A stretch of DNA of 64,000 bases, taken from NCBI GenBank assembly GCA_963819385.1, contig CAWFVV010000006.1, positions 2,356,001 through 2,420,000 of the forward strand, given 5' to 3'. Source of the DNA: JAVDCA01 sp963819385. Its GTDB lineage: Bacteria > Pseudomonadota > Alphaproteobacteria > Rhizobiales > Xanthobacteraceae. The notes under the pieces were generated by a model. The model did no database searches and was not told the origin of the DNA. It saw only the letters and a program-made list of their open reading frames with translations. Made by a program: the position numbers and the translations under genes. Shown here piece by piece: positions 26,651-36,046 of this stretch (position 1 is the stretch's first letter; the number at the start of each line of letters is the position of its first letter).

Positions 26651-27030
26651 CCCGGCCTCCGGCGCAGCCGAATGGTGTCGACCCGCAGGATCTGGCCGGA
26701 CGGCGAGCGCACCGTGATCTCCAGCGCTTCCGGCTGCCACGGCGTCGGCGCCTGCGGATCGACCAGCGTGGAGGCATAGGGCGCGACGTCCATGCGCCAG
26801 CCGTAGCCGGACGTATTGCCGGTGGTACTGCCGGGTGCGAGGGCGCGCCGATCGGGCACCAACGTCGCGATCGCGCGCAGGGTCTCGCGGAAGGCGACGC
26901 GCCGCTCGATCGACTCCGTGCCGCGCATCGAGACCGCGACGAGCTGGCCGATGGCGGCGAGCGAGGCGGCAACCACCGCCAAGGCGACGAGCACCTCGAT
27001 CAGCGTGAAGCCGGCACTTTGATTTGCCAC
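26647..27030 (-). CDS. gspI: Type II secretion minor pseudopilin I
   Basis: About 127 residues from a GTG at 27030, which gives the short leader MANQSAG before FTLIEVLVALAVVAASLAAI, the expected prepilin peptidase site. The upstream extension in the same frame to 27147 runs through a palindromic repeat and is not credible as protein. The globular part is short, as usual for GspI. Confidence 0.78.
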   Translation of the reverse strand: MANQSAGFTLIEVLVALAVVAASLAAIGQLVAVSMRGTESIERRVAFRETLRAIATLVPDRRALAPGSTTGNTSGYGWRMDVAPYASTLVDPQAPTPWQPEALEITVRSPSGQILRVDTIRLRRRPG

Positions 27031-27053
27031 CCCGGATCTAGTCCCGGGCAAAC

Positions 27054-27130
27054 TTTCGCCGGGATATGCTTGAGGATTCGCGCATATCCTTATCGGCGAA
27101 CCGGCGCCCACTTCGCCGGGATATGCGCTA
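27054..27130. repeat. Palindromic repeat between gspH and gspI
   Basis: Contains TTCGCCGGGATATGC (27055-27069), GCGCATATCC followed by TTATCGGCGAA (27080-27100) and TTCGCCGGGATATGCGCTA (27112-27130). GCGCATATCC (27080-27089) pairs with GGATATGCGC (27119-27128), and GGCGAA with TTCGCC, giving a long stem. The last CTA is the gspH stop on the minus strand. Confidence 0.75.
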
Positions 27131-27601
27131 GGGCGTACTCGCAACAACCTCGACCCCTCCGGTCAGCCAATTGACGCGAACCTGATAGCCGGTCCCGGGG
27201 CGGCGCAGCGCGATCACGCCGCCGCACGAGGTACCTGTCGGGAAGAACCGGATCGTCCCGCCCGACGGCCGGTCGCCGCAGCGCGCCGCGAGCAACGCAT
27301 CGACCGCGACGTCGTCCGGCAGGCGCAGCTCGCGGCCGGTCGCGCCGGACACGATCATCCGCGCCGGCGGGTAGATCTGTGTGGCGACCTGCGTGCGCTG
27401 GCGCACGGCCGCGTTGCGATCCTGCGTGATCAGCGCCGCAACCTCGACCGCATAGGCCTCGAGCCGCGCGCCCGAGGTCGCGCGTGGAATCGCCGGCAGG
27501 ACGATGGCGGCGAGAAGCCCGATGATCGCCAGCACGCAGACGATCTCGATGAGGACGACGCCGCGCTCGCCGGCGCGGCCGTCAGCGCTTCCAGCTCTCA
27601 A
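27128..27601 (-). CDS. gspH: Type II secretion minor pseudopilin H
   Basis: About 157 residues. The prepilin-like segment is GERG-VVLIEIVCVLAIIGLLAAIVLP, in which valine replaces the usual phenylalanine after cleavage, with the conserved glutamate five residues in. The globular part includes DRNAAVRQRTQVATQIYPPAR and SGGTIRFFPTGTSCGG, the latter a common GspH element. The start is uncertain: a TTG at 27601 overlapping the gspG end is plausible, and a longer frame begins at 27646. The stop codon is supplied by the adjacent palindrome. Confidence 0.75.
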   Translation of the reverse strand: MRAGSADGRAGERGVVLIEIVCVLAIIGLLAAIVLPAIPRATSGARLEAYAVEVAALITQDRNAAVRQRTQVATQIYPPARMIVSGATGRELRLPDDVAVDALLAARCGDRPSGGTIRFFPTGTSCGGVIALRRPGTGYQVRVNWLTGGVEVVASTP

Positions 27602-28031
27602 TGTCGGCCGCCGTTCCGGTCCCGCCTTCCTGTCCGTCCGAACCAAACGAGATGATCTCGTAGGCGCCGTGCTCGCTGGGCGAACGATAGACGTAAGGGT
27701 GCCCCCACGGATCGCTGGGAACGAGGCCGCCCCGCAGATAGGGTCCGTTCCACGCCTCGGCGCCGCCCGGCCGCTGGGCGAGCGCCGCGAGGCCCTCGCC
27801 GGTCGACGGATAGCGGCCGTTATCGAGATAGAACAGGTCGAGCGAGCTCGAGAAACTCTCGACCTGGATGCGCGCGGCCTTGACCTTGGACTCGGCGAGG
27901 TAGTTGAGCACGCGCGGTCCGACCAGCGCCATGATCAGGCCGATGATCGTGATGACCACGAGCATCTCGACAAGCGTGAAGCCCGCCTCGCCGCTCGGCG
28001 CGCGGCGCCGACGATGAAACCGTTCCCTCAT
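27582..28031 (-). CDS. gspG: Type II secretion major pseudopilin G
   Basis: 149 residues. The leader RAPSGEAG precedes FTLVEMLVVITIIGLIMALVG, and the globular part has the GspG pattern LDLFYLDNGRYPSTGEGLAAL, WNGPYLRGGLVPSDPWGHPY and ISFGSDGQEGG. It forms the shaft of the pseudopilus. The gene is intact, unlike gspD, gspE and gspF. Confidence 0.93.
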   Translation of the reverse strand: MRERFHRRRRAPSGEAGFTLVEMLVVITIIGLIMALVGPRVLNYLAESKVKAARIQVESFSSSLDLFYLDNGRYPSTGEGLAALAQRPGGAEAWNGPYLRGGLVPSDPWGHPYVYRSPSEHGAYEIISFGSDGQEGGTGTAADIESWKR

Positions 28032-28055
28032 CTGGCTATCCCTCCCTTACGCTTG

Positions 28056-28124
28056 GCGCATGTCCTCATCGGCGAACCGGCCTCCACCCCGATCAAGTCG
28101 GGCAGGCTTCGCCGGGACATGCGC
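28056..28124. repeat. Palindromic repeat between gspF and gspG, compensatory variant
   Basis: GCGCATGTCC (28056-28065) pairs with GGACATGCGC (28115-28124), with GGCGAA and TTCGCC inside. Compared with 27054-27130, both arms carry the same change (ATATCC to ATGTCC, GGATAT to GGACAT), so pairing is kept. It ends three bases before the gspF stop. Confidence 0.72.
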
Positions 28125-28127
28125 TGA

Positions 28128-29356
28128 CTAGCCAATCACCTGGCTCACGGACAAGAGAGCGGTCATCACGGAGACTATCAGACCGCCCACCACAAAGCTA
28201 ATCACGATGATCGCCGCCGGTCCCGCGATACCGACCAGCCGATCGAGGCTGCGCTGCAGCTTGATTTCATAGAACTCGGCAATGCGCGCCGCGACCATCG
28301 GCAGTTGGCCGGTCTCGTCGCCGAGCCGCAGCATGCGAACCGCCATCGCGGGCAACGCCGCCGTGTCGGCGAGCGCATCGGAAAACTTCGCGCCGTGGCG
28401 GACGCGATCGACCGCGCGCTCCCATGCCGCGCCGTGGCCGGTCGACACCATCATGTCGGCGAGGATGCGCAGCGTCGGCGTGAGATTGACGCCGCTGCCG
28501 AGCAGGATCGACGAGGTTGCGGCAGAACAGGGCGGTGCGATGGAACATCATGATCGAGTTCGCCAGCGGCAGCTTCGACACGCCGAAAAGATCGCGCCGC
28601 GCACGCGCGGCCGCCGCAAGCGCGAGCCAGATCGTCCCGATGACGGCGATCAGCGTCAACGCGACCGACGTCACGTGCGCGCGTGACGAAATCGGAGAGC
28701 ATCGAAGAATACGATGACGACCGGATCGAGCTTGGCGCCGAAATCGCGCAGCACCGAGCCGAATTGCGGCAGCACGAAGTCAGAGAAGAAGATCAGCACG
28801 CCGCCGGCCGCGAACAGCACGAAGGCCGGGTAGCGCAGCGCATCGGTGAGGCGGCGGCGCAGCGCCTCGGCCCGGCCGCGCTCCTCGGCGAGCACCTCAA
28901 GCAAATTGTCGAGCGTGCCGGACGCCTCGCCGACCCGCACCAGCGCGACATAGATCGGCGGAAACAGCAGCGGATGGCGCGGCGAGCGCCTCGGTGAAGC
29001 TCTCGCCGGCAAGAACGCTGTCGCGCAGGTTGGCGACGACCGAGCGCAGCCGGCCGAGATCGATGTCGCCCGACAGGAGATCGAGCGCATCGTTGATGCG
29101 CGCGCCGGCCTTGAGCAGCAGCGCGAGGTCGCGGGTGAAGATGGTCACGTCCTCGGCGGTCGGCCGGTTGAGGAACGCGAGCAACGATCCTGCCCCCGAC
29201 GCCGGCGCCGCGCTCCGCGGGCCGTCGCCGTCGTCGACGTAGAAGAGGCCGCGCGCTTCGAGCGCGGCGCGCCACGTCCGCGAAGCTCGCCGCCGAGATC
29301 GTCCCGCTGGTCAGCTCGCCGCTCGCCGTGAGCGCGCGATAGCGAAAGCTTGGCAC
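28128..29356 (-). pseudogene. gspF: Type II secretion inner-membrane protein F, multiple frameshifts
   Basis: From a GTG at 29356: MPSFRYRALTASGELTSGTI, then EDVTIFTRDLALLLKAGARI, PPIYVALVRVGEASGTLDNL, RYPAFVLFAAGGVLIFFSDFVLP, LANSIMMFHRTALFCRNL, MAVRMLRLGDETGQLPMVAA and a final membrane segment ending at the TAG at 28128. These are the two GspF domains with their membrane helices, but the pieces lie in different frames. Breaks are near 29266, 28978, 28696, 28683 and 28512. Each is a single-base shift next to a short G/C run, with no other decay. GspF is the platform protein that works with GspE in pseudopilus assembly. Confidence 0.8.
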
Positions 29357-29359
29357 GCC

Positions 29360-31044
29360 TCACCCGATCGTTGTCACGCGCAGCACCTCCGCCGCCGACG
29401 TCATGCCGGAACGGCATTTCGCGATCGCGTCGTCCGCCATCGAGGTCATGCCGGAGCGGGTCGCGGCGGTGTGGATCAGCTTGGAGTCGGTGTTGCGGCC
29501 GATCAGCTGCGCTGATCTCGTCGTCGAGCTCCAGCACCTCGAAGACGCCGTTGCGGCCGCGATAGCCGACGCCGCCGCAGCGTTCGCAGCCGACCGGCTC
29601 GCACACGGTCTCGCCCGGCGCGAAGCCGAGCACCTCGTAGCGCGGGTCGGCCGCGATGTCGGCTGGCCTCGAGCACGCGGCGCGCCTTGCAGCGTTCGCA
29701 CAGGATGCGCACCAGCCGCTGTGCGATGACCGCGCGCAGCGTCGACTGCAGCAAAAAGCCCTCGACGCCGAGATCGAGCAGCCGCGGCACGGCGGCGGCG
29801 GCGGTTTCGGTGTGCAGGGTGGTGAGCACGAGATGGCCGGTGAGCGCGGCGTGGATCGCGATATGCGCGGTCTCGGGATCGCGCACCTCGCCGACCATGA
29901 TGACGTCGGGGTCCTGGCGCACGAAGGAGCGCATCGCGGTCGCGAAGGTGAGGCCGATCGCCGGCTTCACCTGCGACTGGTTGATGCCGGGGATCTCGTA
30001 TTCGACCGGATCCTCGATGGTGAGGATCTTGCGCGTCGGCTCGTTGAGGATCGACAGCATGGTGGCGAGCGTCGTGGTCTTGCCGCTGCCGGTCGGGCCG
30101 GTGATCACGATCATGCCGTGCGGCAAGGCGAGCAGCCGGCTCAGCTTCTTCTCGTCGGTGGGCGCGAGGCCGAGCCTGCCGATGTCGAGGAGCCCGCGAT
30201 CGCGCGGCAGCAGGCGGAGCACCGCCAACTCGCCGTGCTGCGTCGGCATGGTGGCGACGCGGATGTCGATCTCGGCGCGGCCGACGCGCACGCGCGCGGC
30301 GCCGTCCTGCGGCAGCCGGCGTTCGGCGATGTTGAGCCCCGCGAGGATCTTGATGCGCGAGATCAGCGCCTGCGGCAGGGCGCCGAGCGGCGCCGGCACA
30401 TTGCGCAACAGACCGTCGACCCGCATGCGCACCACGAGACCGTTGCGGCCCGGCTCGACATGGATGTCGCTGGCGCGCAGCTCGACGGCGCGCTCGAAAA
30501 GATCGTTGAGCGCGCGCACCACCGGCGCGCCGCTGGCGAGATCGCGCAGGCTCTCGATGTCGTCGTCGGAATGCGCGAGCCCCGCGTCGGCGGCGCCGCC
30601 CTCGGGCTCGTCGTCGCCGAGCCGCTCGCCCAGCACGGTCGCGATGTCCTCGAACGAGGCGACCACCACGTCGACCGGGCCGCCGAGCACGATCTCGGCC
30701 GCGCGCAGCGAGGCAGTATCGGTCGGGTCGGCCATGGCGAGCTTCGATCCGTCCGCGCCCTCGAACGGAAAGACCGCCAACTCCACCAGGAAACGACGGG
30801 AGAACTTGTTGATGAGGCTTGAGGCGGACAGGAGCTGAGGGAGCTGGAAACGCGGCCGGCGCCAGAAACGCGCCACCTCATTGGCGAAATCACCGACCGG
30901 AATTTCGGTCAACTCCAAGATCGCCCTAAGTGTTAATTCGCCATTGGCCGGCTTATCGATCCTATTCTTGCCGACCGAAACCGCAGGCGTCGAGTATCTT
31001 TCAAGTAAATACCGCCAAAACTCTTCGGTGGAGCTTTGCGACAT
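29360..31044 (-). pseudogene. gspE: Type II secretion ATPase E, two frameshifts
   Basis: About 561 residues. The N-terminal domain is followed by ASDIHVEPGRNGLVVRMRVDG, Walker A GPTGSGKTTT near residue 315, the Asp box TIEDPVEYEIPGINQSQV, Walker B VIMVGEVRDPETA and the His box HLVLTTLHTETAAAAVPRL. The zinc tetracysteine region starts with CERCKA, then the frame breaks near 29665. It resumes CEPVGCERCGGVGYRGRNGV, breaks again near 29510 and ends LIHTAATRSGMTSMADDA. Both breaks are single-base. The gspF GTG follows three bases after the stop. This is the cytoplasmic motor of the secretion system and the first gene of the minus-strand operon. Confidence 0.85.
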
Positions 31045-31106
31045 GGGCGGTCACGTCACTCGGTTCTTTCGCACAGTATGACAGTTGCACGACAACAATT
31101 CGACGC

Positions 31107-31134
31107 TTGACACGACTTAAGTAAGTTTTAACAA
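31107..31134 (+). promoter_or_regulatory. Candidate sigma-70-type promoter for gspD
   Basis: TTGACA at 31107-31112 and a weak -10 TAACAA at 31129-31134, 16 bases apart, in an AT-rich pocket of the 194-base gap between divergent gspE and gspD. It would drive gspD. The -10 fit is poor. Confidence 0.35.
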
Positions 31135-31238
31135 TCGAGTCTCTGGCTGTCAATTTTTCGCGCGGGGTTGAGCGCGTGCTGGGGCAGGCGTTGGTAGGGC
31201 GCAGTCGAAGTAGCGTGGGGCTCTCGCGCGGCCGCCGG

Positions 31239-33519
31239 ATGGCTCGCCGCGTTGTGCGGAGCTTTTGCTTCGTTCTTGCCGGCTCGGTGCTCGCCGCCTG
31301 CAGCATCGGCCCATGGGACGCGCGCCAGATCGACCCCAAGGACAACCATCCGCCCGACGTGATGGATCATGTCCGCTCGCTCGACCTGATGCCGCGGTTC
31401 CCGAAGAACGGCACTGCCGCGACGCCCAACACCGCAAGCCCTTCGCAGCCGACCGTGTTCGTCGGGGCCGGCGAGACGACGGTCGCCGAGCCCGCGCAAC
31501 GCGACGCCGCGCCGAACGGCGACGGCTATGATCTCAATTTCGAGAATGCGCCGGTGGCGACGGTCGCCAAGGTGATCCTCGGCGATATCCTCGGCGTCGG
31601 CTACACCATCGACCCGCGCGTGCAGGGCACCGTGACGCTCGCGTCGGGCCGGCCAGTGGCCAAATCGGACATCCTGTACGTGCTGGAGAACGCGTTGCGG
31701 CTGAGCAATGTCGCGCTGGTGCGCGACAAGGGCGGCTACCGCCTGATGCCGGCGGGTGACGCGATCGGATCAGGCGCGATGGACAAGCTCGCGACGGCCG
31801 AGCCCGGATACGGTATCACGGTGATCCCGCTGCGTTACGTCTCGGCGCAGACCATCATCAAGCTGGTCGACGGATTCGCGACCAAGCCGGGGGCAATGCG
31901 CGCCGACGCCGCGCGCAACCTCCTGATCCTGCAGGGCAGCGGCGCCGAGCGGCGCAATCGCGCTCGAAATCGTGCTCGAGCTTCGACGTCGACTGGATGC
32001 GAGGCCAATCGATCGGCATCTATCCCGATACACAACAGCACGCCGGAGCCGGTCATCACCGAGCTCGAGAAGATCATGGACAGCGGCGAATTCGGGGCTC
32101 GGCCACGACATGGTCAAGTTCCAGCCGGTTGCCCGCATGAACGCCATCCTGGTGGTGAGCCGCAAGCCGGAATTCCTGCGCGCCGCGGGCCAGTGGATCA
32201 GCCGTCTCGATCAGTCCGACACCGCCGCCACCAATCTGCATGTCTATCGGCTGCACTATGGCGATGCGCGCCGTGTCGCGGCCCTGCTCAGCCAGGTCTT
32301 CCTCGGCCGCACCGCAGGCGGACTTGATTCCGCCAACGGGCAGATCGCGCCGGGCGCCGGGCTCTCGACCTCGACGTCGGGCCCGCTCTCGGCGCTGAGC
32401 GCGCAGCCGCCGACCGCCGCATCGACCACGCAGACGACCACGACCACGGCGGCCACGGCGACAACGCGGCGCCCGACGACCCGCGGCAACGACCAAGCGC
32501 AACAGAAATCGGCGGCCCCGGCGGCATCTTCGGCGGCGGCTAATAACGACAACGGCCCAGGCACCGGTGGCGTCATGCCCGGCATTCGCATCACCGCCGA
32601 TGTCAGCCAACAATTCGATCCTCGTCTACGCCAACCAGCGAGAAGCAGCGGATCATCGAGCAGACGCTGCGGCAGATCGACCGGCCGCAGCTGCAGGTCG
32701 CGATCGACGCGACGATCGCCGAGGTGACGCTCAACGACCAGCTCGCCTACGGCGTCCAGTTCTTCCTGCAGAGCCAGACCGCCGACAGTGGGCTCGATCA
32801 TCAACAGCATCGGCGGCGCGGTGCTGGCCGAGCAGCTGCCCGGCTTCAATTTCCTGGTCGGCTCGGCGGGGGCGCCGCACGTGATCCTCAACGCGCTGCA
32901 CACCGTGACCGACGTCAAGGTGCTGTCCAACCCTTCGCTCGTCGTCATCAACAACCAGGAGGCGACCCTGCAGGTCGGCGATCAGGTGCCGATCTCGACC
33001 GGCAGCGCGACCGTGCTCAGCGCGAACAATACCATCGTCAACACGATCGACTACAAGAATACCGGCATCATCCTGCACGTCGTGCCGCGCGTCAATCCCA
33101 ACGGCAACGTGGTCCTCGACATCGAGCAGGAGATCAGCAGCCGTCCGCCGGGGACGCCCGCGACTGCGCTGACGCCGACCGTGTCCGAGCGCAAGGTCAA
33201 GAGCTCGATCTCGGTGCAGAGCGGACAGACGGTGCTGCTCGCGGGCATGATCAGCGAGACCGAGAACGTCACGCGCAACGGCATTCCGCTGCTCGACCAG
33301 ATTCCGAAGGTCGGTGATGCTGTTCGCGCAGAAGAACAAGACCGTCGCTGCGCACCGAGCTCATCATCTTCATCCGGCCGCAGATCATCCGCGACCCTGT
33401 CGACGCCTACGTGGTCGCCGAGGAACTGCGCTCCAAGATGAACGGGCGGCATGATCGGATCGAACAATCGCGAGCACAATCCGGGAACGGTCGAAGGCCC
33501 GCCGCCGCGGCAACACTGA
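31239..33519 (+). pseudogene. gspD: Type II secretion secretin D, about ten frameshifts
   Basis: From the ATG at 31239 the protein starts with a lipoprotein-type signal, FCFVLAGSVLAAC (cysteine 21). N0 and N1-N3 domains follow: LNFENAPVATVAKVILGDIL, YGITVIPLRYVSAQTIIKLV, VARMNAILVVSRKPEFLRAA, HVYRLHYGDARRVAALLSQV, then a Thr/Ala-rich insertion, QIDRPQLQVAIDATIAEVTL and the secretin core VLSNPSLVVINNQEATLQVG, IILHVVPRVNPNGNVVLDIE, QSGQTVLLAGMI and ELIIFIRPQII. The pieces change frame near 31950, 31982, 32030, 32095, 32612, 32640, 32788, 33319, 33342 and 33445. The last frame ends PGTVEGPPPRQH with a TGA at 33517. It would form the outer-membrane channel. Confidence 0.8.
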
Positions 33520-33527
33520 CGGCCGCG

Positions 33528-34113
33528 ATGGCGCCGCGCATCGGACTTGGCCGGCGGGCAAGGCTCGCGCGGGCCGCGTTCACGATCATCGCGGCCGGCG
33601 CCGCAATCGCGAGCATTATCGTGTCGCCTGACGCCCGCGGCCTCGCGGGCGCCGCCCTCGCGCTCCTGATGTGCGCGATCGCGCTTTACGACGCGCGCCA
33701 TTTCGTCATCCCGAACGCGCTCAGCGCAGCCGCGTTTGCGCTGGCACTCGCGCACGCGGCCGCGCTCGATCCGCACGCGCCGCTGCCGCAGGTCGGCATC
33801 GCGCTCGCGCGCGCCTGCGCGTGCGGCGGGATGTTTCTCGCGATCAGGCTCGGCTACCGCCGCTGGCGCGGCCGCGACGGCCTCGGCCTGGGCGACGTGA
33901 AGCTCGCCGCGGTGGCGGGCGCCTGGCTCGACTGGTTCGCGCTCGCTGCCGCGCTCGAGATCGCCGTGGTAGCGGCGCTCGGGAGCTATCTGGTTCGACA
34001 TTACCTCGGCAGGCGGCCGCTGCGTGCGACCGATGCGCTACCGCTCGGACTTTATCTTCGCACCGGCGATCTGGGTTGCCTGGTTCCTGCAGGCGACGCT
34101 GCTTGCGCCGTGA
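33528..34113 (+). pseudogene. Type IV prepilin peptidase (A24 family), frameshift near 3' end
   Basis: About 195 residues, six or so membrane segments, starting at the ATG at 33528. The two catalytic aspartates of A24 peptidases are in ALYDARHFVIPN and GLGLGDVKLAA (GxGD). The cysteine-rich N-terminal methyltransferase half of GspO/PilD is missing, so this is the short CpaA-like form. Near 34045-34053 the frame slips. The continuing frame gives a last membrane helix FAPAIWVAWFLQATLLAP and a TGA at 34111. It follows gspD by eight bases and would process the GspG-K pseudopilins encoded on the other strand. Confidence 0.75.
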
Positions 34114-34134
34114 GCGCGGCGCGTTGCGCCGCCT

Positions 34135-34650
34135 CTACGGGTGCGCGACGGCCATGCGCCGCTCGCGCACCGCGACCCATTGCAGCGCCAGCACCCGTGC
34201 CGTCCCGATCTCGCCGCGGGTCATCTTGGTCGCGATCGCATCGCGCAGGCGCGCGCAGTAGTCGCGCGTCGCGGGCGGCGCATGCGCGGCCGCGATGTTG
34301 AGCCACTTGTGCGCCTCGATGTAGTCCTGCACGACGCCCTGCCCCTTGTCGAACAGCAGGCCAAGCCGGTACTGCGAGGTGGACTCGCCCTGGTTGGCGG
34401 CGCGCCGATACCAGTAGGCGGCCGTCAGATAGTCCTGCGGCACGCCGCGGCCGGTCTCGTACATGAACCCGAGATAGAACTGCGCGCGCGGATTGCCGGC
34501 TTCGGCCAGCGGGCCGAAGATGACGGCGGCGGCGTTGAAATTCTGGCGACTGAAGGCCGCAGCGCCGGCGCCGAACGACGCCGCCGGCGCGGGGGCGGCG
34601 AGCGCAAGGGCGACTACGAAACAAGCGGCGATTTGTGCGGCGATTCCCAT
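34135..34650 (-). CDS. Sel1-repeat exported protein
   Basis: 171 residues from the ATG at 34650, with a signal peptide (AAQIAACFVVALALAAPAPA). Two Sel1-like repeats follow: NPRAQFYLGFMYETGRGVPQ then DYLTAAYWYRRAANQG, and STSQYRLGLLFDKGQGVVQD then YIEAHKWLNIAAAH. Sel1/TPR repeats form a curved protein-binding surface in the periplasm. It converges with the prepilin peptidase gene and is divergent from a glycosyltransferase gene. The partner is unknown. Confidence 0.8.
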   Translation of the reverse strand: MGIAAQIAACFVVALALAAPAPAASFGAGAAAFSRQNFNAAAVIFGPLAEAGNPRAQFYLGFMYETGRGVPQDYLTAAYWYRRAANQGESTSQYRLGLLFDKGQGVVQDYIEAHKWLNIAAAHAPPATRDYCARLRDAIATKMTRGEIGTARVLALQWVAVRERRMAVAHP

Positions 34651-34913
34651 GGCTCGAGTTTCCAACGCCGGCCTCTTCGACAATTTATTTATACTCGCAT
34701 GACACCTGCGGCACATCAAAGCATGTCGTCGCGGGCCTCACAATGGACCGCTTCATGAACCGCATCTGCGTCGGCGCAGGCCTGCTCGGCGCGTCGGGTT
34801 CATTGCTGCCTTGGCACGCGCTTGGTAGTATCGGCATGGTCCCACAGGCGGCAGTGCCCGTTCCGACGGGCTGAAGGGATACGGCGCACGCCAGGGACGC
34901 ACCACGATCGAAC

Positions 34914-35991
34914 ATGCAAGACACCGAGGAGACGACCCCGGGGAAGCTGGGCTCAACCCGCCCCGCGCCGTGCGACGCGCCGACCCTGTCGGTGGTCTTG
35001 CCGAACTACAATCACGGCAGCCTGATCTCGCGCGCCGTCACGGCCCTGCTGGCGCAGGAGCGGGCGCCGGACGAAATCGTCATCGTCGATGACGGCTCGA
35101 CCGACGACAGCCTGCAGATCATCGCGTCGCTCGCGGCCAAGTCGAAGGCGATCCGCATCGTCGCCAACCAGACCAACGAGGGAGCGACCGCCGCGCTTTC
35201 GCGCGGCCTCGCGGCATGCCAGGGAAAGTACGTCTATTTCGCCGCCGCCGACGACTGGGTGCTGCCCGGCTTCTTCGCGACCATGCTCCCGGTGCTCGAG
35301 CGCCATCCCGAAGCGGGACTCGCTTGCGGCGAGTCGAACCTCATCTCCGGTCACACCGGCAAGCCGATCGGCGTGCGCCCGGTCGCGCGGCCGAGCAACC
35401 AGGAGACATATTTCGCACCCGCCACGACGACGGTGCTGCTCAAGCGCGCGGACAACTGGATCTTGACCGGAAGCGCGATCTTCGTGCGCGTGCGCGCGGT
35501 CGCGGCGGGCGGATTCGCTTCCGACCTCGGCTCGTTCGCGGACGGCTATCTCGGCCGCAAGGTCGCGTGACGCACGGCTTCTGCTTCGTCCCCCGCATGC
35601 TGGCGACCTGGCAGGTGTTCGACGACAGCTTCTCGCGCGAGACCGCCTCGATCCCGCCGAGACGCAGCGGGTGGTCGCCAACGCGCTTCGACGTTTCGCG
35701 CAGGATCCCGCCTTCCCGGCGTGGTACGGCGCGCTGTTTCGCCGGCGCGTGCAATTCGGCATCACGCGGATCGCGGTGTCGACGCGGCCGATGAACATGG
35801 CGATCCTCGCCAAGGCATCGCTGAACACCCCGGCCGACCGCCTGCTCCTGTCCGCCGCCGCGCGCCTGCCCGCGATCCAGCCGGTGCGGGCAATCCTGCT
35901 CGGCTGGCTGTGGCTGCGGTTCTGGCCGATGAACCCCTGGCTGGTGCTGCGCAGCGCGATCTCGCGCTACTTCACGCGTGCATCGCCGTGA
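34914..35991 (+). pseudogene. Glycosyltransferase family 2, two frameshifts
   Basis: The ATG at 34914 opens a GT-A glycosyltransferase: LSVVLPNYNHGSLISRAVTA, EIVIVDDGSTDDSLQIIASL, the DDW acceptor-like site in YFAAADDWVLPGFF and ACGESNLISGHTG. The first frame stops at 35570, just after LGSFADGYLGRK. The protein appears to continue in a second frame (THGFCFVPRMLATWQVFDDS) and then a third (VANALRRFAQDPAFPAWYGA), ending at 35991. The breaks are near 35562 and 35665. After repair it has about 359 residues. It begins the surface-polysaccharide locus and is followed 55 bases later by the exporter genes. Confidence 0.75.
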
Positions 35992-36046
35992 GCGATGTGC
36001 AATTGCTTCCGGCACGGCCTACAGGGAACTTGGCGAAAGGCGCAGC

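Noticed and set aside
29656..30838. Two plus-strand frames of about 385 codons each
   Set aside because: Both are antisense to gspE, whose ATPase motifs are unambiguous.
34744..34874. Short plus-strand frame (MDRFMNRICVGAGLLGASGS)
   Set aside because: It lies in the leader of the glycosyltransferase gene, is very short and lacks a good ribosome site; not enough support.
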